64,000 nucleotides of DNA, from the NCBI GenBank assembly GCA_024635755.1, contig JAGXIF010000031.1, positions 1 through 64,000 on the forward strand, read 5' to 3'. Positions 23,813 through 31,708 of this stretch are shown piece after piece. Under the pieces are notes generated by a model that saw nothing but the letters and a program-made list of their open reading frames with translations, was not told the DNA's origin and did no database searches. The position numbers and the translations under genes were made by a program. The stretch comes from Halothiobacillus sp. GTDB lineage: Bacteria > Pseudomonadota > Gammaproteobacteria > Halothiobacillales > Halothiobacillaceae. Every line of letters begins with the position of its first letter. Position 1 is the first letter of the stretch.

Positions 23813-24214
23813 GTGCCCCTCGACAGCATCACCTTTTCCGGCGTCATGCAGTTCATCAACGCCGTCGGCGTGCTCGCCGTCGGGGTCTACACCTGGCTGA
23901 TCAGCCGGTCGGTCGCCAACCGAGAGGCGATCGACAAACTGGTCGCCCGCCAGGCCGAGTCAGACCGACGTATCGACCATCTCGATTCCGTCTCCGAACA
24001 CGTCCCCACTCAACGGGATCTTGCTGAAACAGAGCGGCGCATCGAACGGTTGGAGTCCATTTTCGACCATGCCCCGACGCATCAGGATCTCTCCCAGTTG
24101 CATGGCCGTATCAATGATCTGTCCGAGGCCGTGAGCCGGCTGGTCGGGGTGATGAGTGCCGTGCAGCGCTCGCTCGATCGCGTGGAAACCAAGCTGATGC
24201 AGGAGGCGAAATGA
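23813..24214 (+). CDS. DUF2730-family phage membrane protein
   Basis: The 133-residue product has one N-terminal membrane helix (MQFINAVGVLAVGVYTWLIS) and a long coiled coil (RRIERLESIFDHAPTHQDLS and following). This matches DUF2730 proteins found between lysis and packaging genes in Mu-like phages. The start is GTG 23813 after AAGGAG. Function unknown. Confidence 0.78.
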   Translation: MPLDSITFSGVMQFINAVGVLAVGVYTWLISRSVANREAIDKLVARQAESDRRIDHLDSVSEHVPTQRDLAETERRIERLESIFDHAPTHQDLSQLHGRINDLSEAVSRLVGVMSAVQRSLDRVETKLMQEAK

Positions 24215-24504
24215 CGCACTACCGAGACCTGATTGCCGCTGACCGCCGGCTGGTGCTGCTCCAGGCACTGGCCGAGGTGCCCGACTACGCCCTGCGCGAG
24301 ACCGTGCTGATCCGTCTGCTGGAAGGCGAACGCCTGGCCGTCGGCCAGACCGAGTTGCGCGAAGAGTTCACCTGGTTGGCCGATCGCGGCCTGATCACCG
24401 TCGAGTACCACGACGACATCCAGGTCGGCCGGATCACCCCGCGCGGGTTAGATGTGGCCGCCGGCCGGGTGGCGATTGACGGTGTGGCGAGGCCGCGGCC
24501 GTGA
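24211..24504 (+). CDS. Small winged-helix-like phage protein
   Basis: The 97-residue product resembles the short ArsR-like protein conserved next to DUF2730 in Mu-like phages (RRLVLLQALAEVPDYALRET, LREEFTWLADRGLITVEYHD, RITPRGLDVAAGRV). The last third forms a wing plus the 'GLDVA' motif. It overlaps its neighbours by 4 bp. Function unknown. Confidence 0.72.
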   Translation: MTHYRDLIAADRRLVLLQALAEVPDYALRETVLIRLLEGERLAVGQTELREEFTWLADRGLITVEYHDDIQVGRITPRGLDVAAGRVAIDGVARPRP

Positions 24505-24674
24505 AGCGGGTAATGCAGGCCTTCCGATTCATCGTCAGAAACTTGGCCATCGCTTTCGCCGTTGCGGGCATCGCGTGGGGTACCGGCTACTGGTTCGGCA
24601 AAGGCTGGTCCTATGCCCAGCCCGACGTGACGCTGCACGTGCACTACGAGGACGAGACCGATGCCACCCCGTGA
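24501..24674 (+). CDS. 57-residue single-span membrane protein
   Basis: A GTG overlapping the previous TGA opens a 58-codon frame ending at TGA 24672-24674. The product begins MKRVMQAFRFIVRN, has a membrane helix (LAIAFAVAGIAWGTGYWF) and a short acidic tail (HYEDETDATP). It overlaps the next gene by 14 bp. It is kept for its operon fit and clear helix. Confidence 0.55.
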   Translation: MKRVMQAFRFIVRNLAIAFAVAGIAWGTGYWFGKGWSYAQPDVTLHVHYEDETDATP

Positions 24675-25209
24675 CAAGATCAGCCAGCTGCCAGCCGAGG
24701 TCCGCACCGCGATCGACCGCCTGCTGATCGACCGCGGCTTCTCCGGTTATGAGGCGCTCGAGGAGCAGATCCTCGAGGCGCACGGTATCGAGGTGGGCAA
24801 GTCCACGCTGCACCGCTACGGCCAGCGCCTGGAGCGCCGCCTGTCGGCGATCAAGGCCAGCACCGAAGCGGCCAAAGCCATCGCCGATGCGGCCCCAGAC
24901 GAAGCCGACCAGCGCTCGGCCGCCGTGATCTCGCTAGTGCAGTCCGACCTGTTCGAGGCATTGCTCGACCTGCAAGAGGCCGGCGACGAGGAGGTCGACA
25001 CCTCCGAGCGCGTCAAGCTGCTCTCCCGCGCCGCCCGCGCGATCGCGCAGACCGGCCGGGCCTCGGTCAGCCAGAAGAAATGGGCCGCCGAGATCCGCCG
25101 CGAGGCCGCCAACGAGGCGGCCGAGGTGGCCAGTGCCGCCATGGCCAGCCAGGGCATGAGCAGGGAGGCAATCGCCACCATCAAGCGCGACATCCTGGGG
25201 ATCGCCTGA
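24661..25209 (+). CDS. DUF3486-family protein, probable terminase small subunit
   Basis: The 182-residue product matches DUF3486 (Mu gp27-like): an N-terminal HTH-like region (LPAEVRTAIDRLLIDRGFSG, STLHRYGQRLERRL) and a long helical remainder. It lies directly before the large terminase, where the small subunit is expected to recognise phage DNA for headful packaging. The final A of its stop is the first base of the next ATG. Confidence 0.82.
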   Translation: MPPRDKISQLPAEVRTAIDRLLIDRGFSGYEALEEQILEAHGIEVGKSTLHRYGQRLERRLSAIKASTEAAKAIADAAPDEADQRSAAVISLVQSDLFEALLDLQEAGDEEVDTSERVKLLSRAARAIAQTGRASVSQKKWAAEIRREAANEAAEVASAAMASQGMSREAIATIKRDILGIA

Positions 25210-25310
25210 TGGAGGAGCTGACCATCGCTCAGGCCATCGTGGAAGCGGGCTCCGACATCGCCTTTGCGATCGTCATCGCAGCGCTCATTCGAGGCTTTAT
25301 GAATGACTGA
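25209..25310 (+). CDS. 33-residue hydrophobic peptide between terminase subunits
   Basis: An ATG overlapping the preceding TGA opens a 34-codon frame (MEELTIAQAIVEAGS, then a hydrophobic DIAFAIVIAALIRGF). It overlaps the terminase start by 8 bp. It is short enough to be chance, but the tight overlaps on both sides argue for translation. Confidence 0.42.
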   Translation: MEELTIAQAIVEAGSDIAFAIVIAALIRGFMND

Positions 25311-26793
25311 CTGCCAATACCGCTACGACCCCGACGAGCTGCTGCTGCCGTATCAGCGCTGCTGGATCGAGGACACGTCCCCACTCAAGATCGGCGAGAA
25401 GTCGCGCCGCACCGGCCTGACCTGGGCGGAGGCGGCCGATGCGGTACTGACCGCCTCGGCCCAGCGCGCCGCCGGCGGGACGAACCATTACTACGTCGGT
25501 TCAAACAAGGAGATGGCCATCGAGTTCATCGAGGCCGCCGCCATGTGGGCGCGCGCCTTCGATCGCGCGGCGAGCGCCATCGAGGAGGAGGTGCTCAAGG
25601 ACGACGACAAGGACATCCTCACCTTCAACATCCGCTTTGCCTCGGGCTTCAAAATCCAGGCGCTGTCGTCGCGGCCATCGAACCTGCGCGGTCGCCAGGG
25701 CAACGTCACCATCGACGAGGCCGCCCACCACGACAAGCTCGCCGAGGTGCTGAAAGCGGCCATGGCGCTGACGATGTGGGGCGCACGCGTCCGCCTGATC
25801 AGCACCCACAATGGCGTGGATAACCTGTTCAACGAGCTGATCAAGGATTCCCGCGCCGGCAAGAAGCGCTACAACGTGCACCGCGTCACGCTGGACGATG
25901 CCTGCGAGATGGGCCTTTACCGGCGCATCTGCCAGATCCAGGGCAAGGACTGGACGCCGGCCGACGAGGAACAGTGGAAGGCGGATCTCCTCTCCGACAC
26001 GGCCACGCGCGAGGACGCGCTCGAGGAGTATTACTGCGTGCCCAAGCAGGGTGGTGGCGCCTACCTGTCCCGCGCCCTGATCGAGGGCCGCATGCGTGAT
26101 GCGCCGGTGATTCGCTTCGAGGGCAGCGAGGACTTCAACGGCTGGCCGGACCACCTGCGCGAGGCCGAGATCCGCGACTGGTGCGACGAGCATCTCAAAC
26201 CGCTGCTCATCGCGCTGAATCCCGACCTGCCGCACGCCTTCGGCGAGGACTTCGGCCGCTCCGGGGATCTGACCATCATCGCGCCGCTGGAGATCGGGCA
26301 GGATCTGACCCGCCGCGCGCCGTTCCTGGTCGAGCTGCGCAACGTCCCGTTCCGCCAGCAGGAGCAGGTGCTCAAGTACATCGTCGACCGGCTGCCACGG
26401 CTGATCGGCGGCGCGCTGGATGCCCGGGGAAACGGTCAGTACCTGGCCGAGCAGGCCACCTATCTGTACGGCGCCTCGCGCGTCGAGGCCGTGATGCTCT
26501 CGCAAGGCTGGTACCTGGAGAACATGCCGCCGTTCAAGGCGGCGTTCGAGGACGGCGAGATCGAGATCCCGCGCGACCTCGACGTGCTCGACGACCTGCG
26601 GGCCCTCCAGGTGATCCGCGGCGTGCCCAAGCTGCCGGACGTCAAGACCGGCGACAAGCGCAACCGCCACGGCGACGCGGCGATTGCGCTGGCGCTCGCC
26701 CATTACGCAAGCCGCAAGGACGGCATCGAGATCGCCCCCTTCGAGCCGGCCCCACGCCGGGCGGACCTGCCGACCTCGGGAGGGCTGTGGTGA
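25303..26793 (+). CDS. Terminase large subunit (Mu gp28-like)
   Basis: The packaging motor and nuclease. The 496-residue product has an ATPase region with KSRRTGLTWA (Walker A-like), VTIDEAAHHD (Walker B) and LISTHNG, then a nuclease region with GEDFGRSGD and a final GDAAIALALAHY supplying acidic metal ligands. The length is usual for the Mu family. It follows the small subunit and precedes the portal, the standard order. Confidence 0.92.
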   Translation: MTDCQYRYDPDELLLPYQRCWIEDTSPLKIGEKSRRTGLTWAEAADAVLTASAQRAAGGTNHYYVGSNKEMAIEFIEAAAMWARAFDRAASAIEEEVLKDDDKDILTFNIRFASGFKIQALSSRPSNLRGRQGNVTIDEAAHHDKLAEVLKAAMALTMWGARVRLISTHNGVDNLFNELIKDSRAGKKRYNVHRVTLDDACEMGLYRRICQIQGKDWTPADEEQWKADLLSDTATREDALEEYYCVPKQGGGAYLSRALIEGRMRDAPVIRFEGSEDFNGWPDHLREAEIRDWCDEHLKPLLIALNPDLPHAFGEDFGRSGDLTIIAPLEIGQDLTRRAPFLVELRNVPFRQQEQVLKYIVDRLPRLIGGALDARGNGQYLAEQATYLYGASRVEAVMLSQGWYLENMPPFKAAFEDGEIEIPRDLDVLDDLRALQVIRGVPKLPDVKTGDKRNRHGDAAIALALAHYASRKDGIEIAPFEPAPRRADLPTSGGLW

Positions 26794-27080
26794 TGCGCTG
26801 GCGTCAACGATTGATCTGGTGGCTGCTGCGTCTGGCCTGTCGTCTCGATCCCGATAGCCATTTCGTGCAGGTCCACATGTCGCCGACTCTGCCGACCACG
26901 GCCGGCCCTGTCTTCGTCTCCAGGGAAGATCAGGAGGCCGCGTTACAACAGGCGCTGATGCAGTACATCCGCATGCGCCGCGAGCTGGTCATTGCCAACC
27001 ACGCCGAGCGCGCGCTGGAGCACCACCGCCACGAACTGTTCGAGGAAGAGACCCATGGCGAATTCGATTCTCGGTCCTGA
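26793..27080 (+). CDS. Small phage protein between terminase and portal
   Basis: The 95-residue product starts at ATG 26793 overlapping the terminase TGA. It has an amphipathic N-terminal helix (RWRQRLIWWLLRLACRL), a short beta region and a helical acidic tail (ALMQYIRMRRELVIANHAER). No family is recognised. It overlaps the portal gene by 26 bp in another frame. Confidence 0.6.
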   Translation: MRWRQRLIWWLLRLACRLDPDSHFVQVHMSPTLPTTAGPVFVSREDQEAALQQALMQYIRMRRELVIANHAERALEHHRHELFEEETHGEFDSRS

Positions 27081-28647
27081 CGGCACGCCGATCAGCCCGC
27101 GCAAACTGGCGCGCGAACCACAGACCGCTCGCATGGCCAGCCTGCACCGTGAGCTGGCCGACCACCCCACGCGCGGGCTCACCCCGGCCAAGCTCGCCCG
27201 GCTGTACGAGGATGCCGAGGGCGGCGACCTCACTGCCCAGGCACGCCTGGCCGAGGACATGCAGGAGAAGGATCCCCACCTGCATGCGGAGATCTCCAAG
27301 CGCCAGCTGGCCACCCTGACGGTCGACTGGAACCTGCGCGCGCCCAGTGGTGCCAGCGCGGCCGACCAACGCGCCACCGAGGAGCTGGAGGCGCTGCTGC
27401 GCGAGGAGATGGACATCGACCAGCTGATCCTCGATCTCGCCGGCGCCATCCTGCCGGGCTACGCCGGCATCGAGCTGGAGTGGGAGCAGTCCGAGGGCCA
27501 GTGGCGCGCGACCCCACACGCCCGGTCGGCCGACTGGTTCATGGTCGCCCCGGAGGATCGCGACACCCTTCGCCTGCGCACCACCGCCGCCGGTGGCGAG
27601 GCCCTGCGCCCCTGGGGCTGGATCGTCCATCACCACCCGGCCAAGTCCGGGTACCTGACGCGCTCCGGGCTGGTGCGCGTGCTGGGTTGGCCGTTCCTGT
27701 TCCGGGCCTTGAGCACCCGCGACTTCGCCGAGTTCCTTGAAATCTACGGGCTACCGCTGCGCGTCGGCCGCTACCCGCGCGGGGCCACCGACGACGAGAA
27801 ATCCACCCTGATGCAGGCCGTCGTCAGCATCGGCCACAACGCCGCCGGCATCCTGCCGCAGGGCATGGAGATCGAGTTTCAGGAAGCCGCCCGCGGTGCG
27901 GCCGATCCGTTCCTCGCCATGGTTCGCTGGGCCGAGCAGTCGATCAGCAAGGCGATCCTCGGCGGCACGCTCACCAGCCAGGTGGATGGCAAGGGCAGTT
28001 ACGCGGCCGCCCAGACACACGACGAAGTGCGCGACGACATCAAGCGCGCCGACCTGCGCCTGATCGCCCGCACGCTCACGCGCGACCTGGTCACCCCGCT
28101 GGCCCGCCTGAACACCGGGCTCAAGACCGTCCCGCAGTTCCGGTTCGACACTGCCGAGAACGAAGACATGGGCGCGCTCGCCGAGAGCCTGCCCAAGCTG
28201 GTCGACGCCGGCGTGCGGATCCCGCAGTCGTGGGTGCACGACAAGCTGCGCATCCCGGCCCCGGCAGACGACGAGCCGATCCTTGCCCGCCCGGCGGCCA
28301 TGCCGGCGGCCGCGATGCGCGCCAGCCACCGGCAGGGCTGCACCTGCGATGGCTGCCGAGGCGAGCGCCGCGCGGCCCTGGCCGCCCAGCCCGAGGCCGC
28401 CGACCTGCAAGACGAGATCGGCCAGGTCGACCCGGACGGCCAGCACGACCAGGCGCAGCAGATCATCCGACCCATGCTCGACGCCATCGACGAGGGCCTG
28501 ACGCCCGAGGAGATCATCGCCAGGCTTGCGGACCAGTACCCGGAAACCGACCCGACCGACCTGACCGAGGCACTCGCCCGCGCCATGTTCGCCGCCGAAC
28601 TGGCCGGCCGCCTGGAAGCACAGCAGGAGGCCGAGCGGGATGCCTGA
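27055..28647 (+). CDS. Portal protein (DUF935, Mu gp29-like)
   Basis: The portal forms the dodecameric vertex through which DNA enters the capsid. The 530-residue product begins MANSILGPDGTPIS and shows DUF935 features: HAEISKRQLATLTVDWNLR, GYAGIELEWEQSEGQW, GWPFLFRALSTRDFAEFLEI and KAILGGTLTSQVDGKGSYAA. A Cys-rich patch (CTCDGC) lies in the C-terminal part. ATG 27055 matches the family N-terminus; the open frame runs further upstream. Confidence 0.93.
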   Translation: MANSILGPDGTPISPRKLAREPQTARMASLHRELADHPTRGLTPAKLARLYEDAEGGDLTAQARLAEDMQEKDPHLHAEISKRQLATLTVDWNLRAPSGASAADQRATEELEALLREEMDIDQLILDLAGAILPGYAGIELEWEQSEGQWRATPHARSADWFMVAPEDRDTLRLRTTAAGGEALRPWGWIVHHHPAKSGYLTRSGLVRVLGWPFLFRALSTRDFAEFLEIYGLPLRVGRYPRGATDDEKSTLMQAVVSIGHNAAGILPQGMEIEFQEAARGAADPFLAMVRWAEQSISKAILGGTLTSQVDGKGSYAAAQTHDEVRDDIKRADLRLIARTLTRDLVTPLARLNTGLKTVPQFRFDTAENEDMGALAESLPKLVDAGVRIPQSWVHDKLRIPAPADDEPILARPAAMPAAAMRASHRQGCTCDGCRGERRAALAAQPEAADLQDEIGQVDPDGQHDQAQQIIRPMLDAIDEGLTPEEIIARLADQYPETDPTDLTEALARAMFAAELAGRLEAQQEAERDA

Positions 28648-30007
28648 TCCGGTCCGCATCGGCAATGCCATCGGCCTACCACCGGCCGACGCCATCCGGT
28701 ACTTCGAGGCCAAGGGTCTGAAGCTGACCGGCGACTGGCGTGAGCTGTGGCAGGCACAGCATGCCCGCGCCTTCACCGTCGCCCGCCTGGCGAAGATCGA
28801 CGTGCTCAAGGACATTCACGGTGGCCTTACGGATGCGTTGAAAGAGGGGAAAACCGAGCGCGACTTCATCCGTGAACTGGCCCCAAAGCTCCAGCGCAAG
28901 GGCTGGTGGGGCGAGGCCATCGACAAGGAGACCGGCGAGGTGCTCGAGGCGTACGACGCCACCGGCCGCCCGGTGCGCTGGGGCAGCCCGTGGCGACTGC
29001 GGCTGATCTACCGCCAGAACCTTCAGACCGCCTACATGGCCGGCCGGTACCGACACCAACAGGAGATGGCCGCCAGCGGCGCGCGCCCGTACTGGCAGTA
29101 CCTGGCCGTGCGCGACTCGCACACTCGCCCATCCCATGCCGGTCTGCACGGCCGGGTCTACTCGGCCGACGATCCGGTCTGGTCCTCGATCTACCCGCCC
29201 AACGGCTGGAACTGCCGCTGCCGGGTCCGCGCGCTCTCCGAGCGCCGCCTTCAGTCCGAAGGGCTCACCCCGGAGACCGGGCGCACCGAGACCGTCGAGG
29301 TGCCCGCCGGCAAGCTGCCGGACGGCAGCCCCGACCTGCGCCCGGTCACCGCCGTGCGCTACACCGACCCGACCACCGGCAAGGAGCGGCTGCTGGCGCC
29401 CGATGCTGGCTGGAGCTACAACCCCGGGCAGGCAGGGCTCGCCCACCTGGGCGAACTGCACCTCGCCGGCAGCGCTAAGGCGCCGGCGATGCTCGGGGCA
29501 TTGGCTGCCAGGGAAGCGCTGGCCGATGATCGGGTTCGCCGTGGGGTCGAGGACAGCTACCAGGAGATGGCGCGGGACGTGTTCGCCGGGCTCGATGCCG
29601 CCCAGCCACGGCCGCATGGGCGGGTTCGCCACATCGCCGCGCTGTCGCCCGACGTCATCAAGACGCTGGAACGCCGCGGCATCGGGCCACAATCCGGCGT
29701 GCTTTCGGTACGCGAGGCCGACCTGACCGATATGGCGCGGGCCGACAACGGGCGCGGGGCGGTCGATCGAGACTGGCTGCGGGGTCTACCCGCCCACCTG
29801 GCGAAACCGAGAGCGACCCTGCTGGACGCCACTCAGGACCCACCCACGCTGCTGCTCGCACACGATTACGCCAGCGATGATCGAACGATGGTGCTGGTGC
29901 GTCTCGATAGCCGGGCGTCGACACCACGGGCCAATGCCGTGACCACGGCGCGGTTGGTGGATCGAGCCGACCTGTCGCGATATGAGGTACTCGAGGGGAG
30001 TCTCTGA
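28640..30007 (+). CDS. F-like head morphogenesis protein with C-terminal nuclease-like domain
   Basis: The 455-residue product has the Mu F / SPP1 gp7-type minor head domain (RQNLQTAYMAGRYRHQQEMA, RDSHTRPSHAGLHGRVY, PPNGWNCRCRVRAL). The last ~130 residues after RVRHIAALSPD look like a phage-associated Barnase-EndoU-type (PBECR) nuclease domain (WLRGLPAHLAKPRATLLD, NAVTTARLVDRADLSRYEVL). Such fusions occur in other Mu-like phages; the nuclease idea is inferred from pattern only. It overlaps the portal by 8 bp. Confidence 0.85.
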   Translation: MPDPVRIGNAIGLPPADAIRYFEAKGLKLTGDWRELWQAQHARAFTVARLAKIDVLKDIHGGLTDALKEGKTERDFIRELAPKLQRKGWWGEAIDKETGEVLEAYDATGRPVRWGSPWRLRLIYRQNLQTAYMAGRYRHQQEMAASGARPYWQYLAVRDSHTRPSHAGLHGRVYSADDPVWSSIYPPNGWNCRCRVRALSERRLQSEGLTPETGRTETVEVPAGKLPDGSPDLRPVTAVRYTDPTTGKERLLAPDAGWSYNPGQAGLAHLGELHLAGSAKAPAMLGALAAREALADDRVRRGVEDSYQEMARDVFAGLDAAQPRPHGRVRHIAALSPDVIKTLERRGIGPQSGVLSVREADLTDMARADNGRGAVDRDWLRGLPAHLAKPRATLLDATQDPPTLLLAHDYASDDRTMVLVRLDSRASTPRANAVTTARLVDRADLSRYEVLEGSL

Positions 30008-30462
30008 TGATCGATATCGACTACAAGGACCGCGCCGTCCTCAATGCCCTCCAGAGCCTGGATAGACGTCTGGACAACCTCACCCCCGCCATGCGCGATA
30101 TCGCCGGGGTGCTGACCGACGCCACCGAGCGGGCTTTCCAGGACGAGGCCGATCCCGCCACCGGCACACCCTGGGCACCACTGACCGAGGCCACCGTCGG
30201 CATGCGCGGCGGCGACGCCCACCCCATCCTCCAGCGCTCCGGCCAGCTGGCGGCCAGCGTTTCCGGCGACTGGGGGCCGGACCAGGCCGTCGCCGGAACC
30301 AACAAGGTCTACGCGGCCATGCAGCAGTTCGGCGGCACCACCGCGGCGACCAGCATGATCCCCGGCAAGGACATCCCCGCCCGCCCGTTCCTGGGGATCG
30401 GCGACGAGGACAAGGACGAGATCCTCGACATCGTCCGCAGCTATCTCGACCCGACCGCCTGA
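30007..30462 (+). CDS. Phage virion morphogenesis protein (Mu gpG-like)
   Basis: The 151-residue product matches the virion morphogenesis family (Mu G): LNALQSLDRRLDNLTPAMRD, ATGTPWAPLTEATV, HPILQRSGQLAASVS, YAAMQQFGG and IPARPFLGIGDEDKDE. In Mu it links head and tail assembly. It shares a base with the F-like gene stop. Its end marks where the unknown accessory gene begins after a 216-bp gap. Confidence 0.9.
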   Translation: MIDIDYKDRAVLNALQSLDRRLDNLTPAMRDIAGVLTDATERAFQDEADPATGTPWAPLTEATVGMRGGDAHPILQRSGQLAASVSGDWGPDQAVAGTNKVYAAMQQFGGTTAATSMIPGKDIPARPFLGIGDEDKDEILDIVRSYLDPTA

Positions 30463-30678
30463 GAAGCCGTCTAAGCGTTTCTATCGGTTCCGGCGGACGA
30501 CGACATGGGATGAGGGGGGTATCGGCCGGCAGGCGGGGAGTTAAACGGGGATTAAACGGTTGTATGTGCTAGGTATCGGTAATAGGATTCCCGCGCCTTC
30601 CAGATTCCGTGCTCTGGGCAGCACTTGACGCTTGTTCAGGATCAGCAAGCCGCGCACATGACAGTCAATGGAGTGACC
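30463..30678 (+). promoter_or_regulatory. Leader of the accessory gene with a direct repeat
   Basis: This gap is long for a phage late operon. It holds a direct repeat TTAAACGG (30541-30548 and 30552-30559, 11 bp apart) and below it an AT-richer segment TTGTATGTGCTAGG...GGTAATAGG that could contain a promoter. The accessory gene therefore probably has its own control. Confidence 0.45.
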
Positions 30679-31626
30679 ATGAATGATATGAGCAAATCAT
30701 CCTTCTATGTCGTTTACGACGGCCCTGCGCTCGAAAGCAATCAGATGGATGTGCGTGATCTTGCGCCCGCCTTGCTGGCGCTGGGCGATGTGCTGGAGGA
30801 AGCGAACTACGTCATCAATGGGGATCACGCCAAAGTGAGCCTCAACGTTCGGGCGTCTTTCAAGACGGGCTGTTTCGGTATCGAGTTCGATGTCGTCCAA
30901 GGCATGCTCAGCCATGCCTTGGACTTCTTCCGTCACTCAGCGGTTGCTGATGCCCAGGAGCTCCTCGGCTACCTGGGGTTCGTCTACATGTCAGGCCATA
31001 CCAGCTACAAGGGCCTGATGGGTGTGATCAAGTGGCTGAGGGGGCGCCAAGTTGATCGGGTAGTTCTGCTCGACAATGGGCGGGTCAAGATCATTGCCGA
31101 TAGCGACTCACTCGAAATTGAGCAGCGTGTTCTTGAGCTCTACCGTCAATACCGTTTACGACAGGCCCTTGATCGTGCCATCAACCAGCCGCTGAAACGG
31201 GACGGCATCAACTCTTTTGCGGTGTCCGAAAGCCCGGAATCAGATCACTTCACTGACGTCCAGAAGAACGAGGCGATTTGGTATGCAACTCCAGAGATTG
31301 GTGAGGAGGTCATCGCTGACCAAGAGGAGGTGACCAACCTGCAACTCGTGAGCATTGCTTTTCGCGAAGAGAACAAGTGGCGAGTTTCCGATGGCAGTGG
31401 GTCCTTCTATGCCAGCATCAGCGACACGAACTTTCTGGACCGCATACAACATAACGAGGTGAGCTTCTCTAAGGGCGACATCCTCAAGGTGCGGCTCCGT
31501 AAACGGCAGTGGATCGTGGGAGAAGACATGAAGTCCGAATACGATATTTTGGAAGTGATCGAACACCGTCGTGCTGCCGCTCAACTTCAACTGAAGATGG
31601 ACGATTCTCGCGGGCATGACGCCTGA
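30679..31626 (+). CDS. Unknown accessory (moron) gene inside the head module
   Basis: The 315-residue product is not a recognised structural protein. The N-terminus is a probable beta-rich domain (SSFYVVYDGPALESNQMDVR, VSLNVRASFKTGCFGIEFDV). A central hydrophobic region (LLGYLGFVYMSGHTSYKGLM) follows, then a C-terminal beta-rich domain (WRVSDGSGSFYASISDTNFL, FSKGDILKVRLRKRQWIVGE). Its base composition and codon use look less GC-rich than its neighbours. ATG 30679 follows GGAGTG. It has its own leader and breaks the usual G-to-protease gene order. A role in host defence or superinfection exclusion is only a guess. Confidence 0.72.
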   Translation: MNDMSKSSFYVVYDGPALESNQMDVRDLAPALLALGDVLEEANYVINGDHAKVSLNVRASFKTGCFGIEFDVVQGMLSHALDFFRHSAVADAQELLGYLGFVYMSGHTSYKGLMGVIKWLRGRQVDRVVLLDNGRVKIIADSDSLEIEQRVLELYRQYRLRQALDRAINQPLKRDGINSFAVSESPESDHFTDVQKNEAIWYATPEIGEEVIADQEEVTNLQLVSIAFREENKWRVSDGSGSFYASISDTNFLDRIQHNEVSFSKGDILKVRLRKRQWIVGEDMKSEYDILEVIEHRRAAAQLQLKMDDSRGHDA

Positions 31627-31654
31627 TTCTCCTGCTCCGCTGAAAGCCACGTTT

Positions 31655-31688
31655 CCACTGAACCCCCTCCCCACGTCCTAACTCCCCC
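31655..31688. repeat. 34-bp repeat, copy B, before the protease/scaffold gene
   Basis: The first 21 bp are identical to 22213-22233 and the following 13 bp match at 10 positions. As in copy A, a stem-loop follows at once: GCGGCCC/GGGCCGC at 31689-31708, here covering the first possible start codon of the next gene. Confidence 0.75.
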
Positions 31689-31708
31689 GCGGCCCGATCA
31701 TGGGCCGC

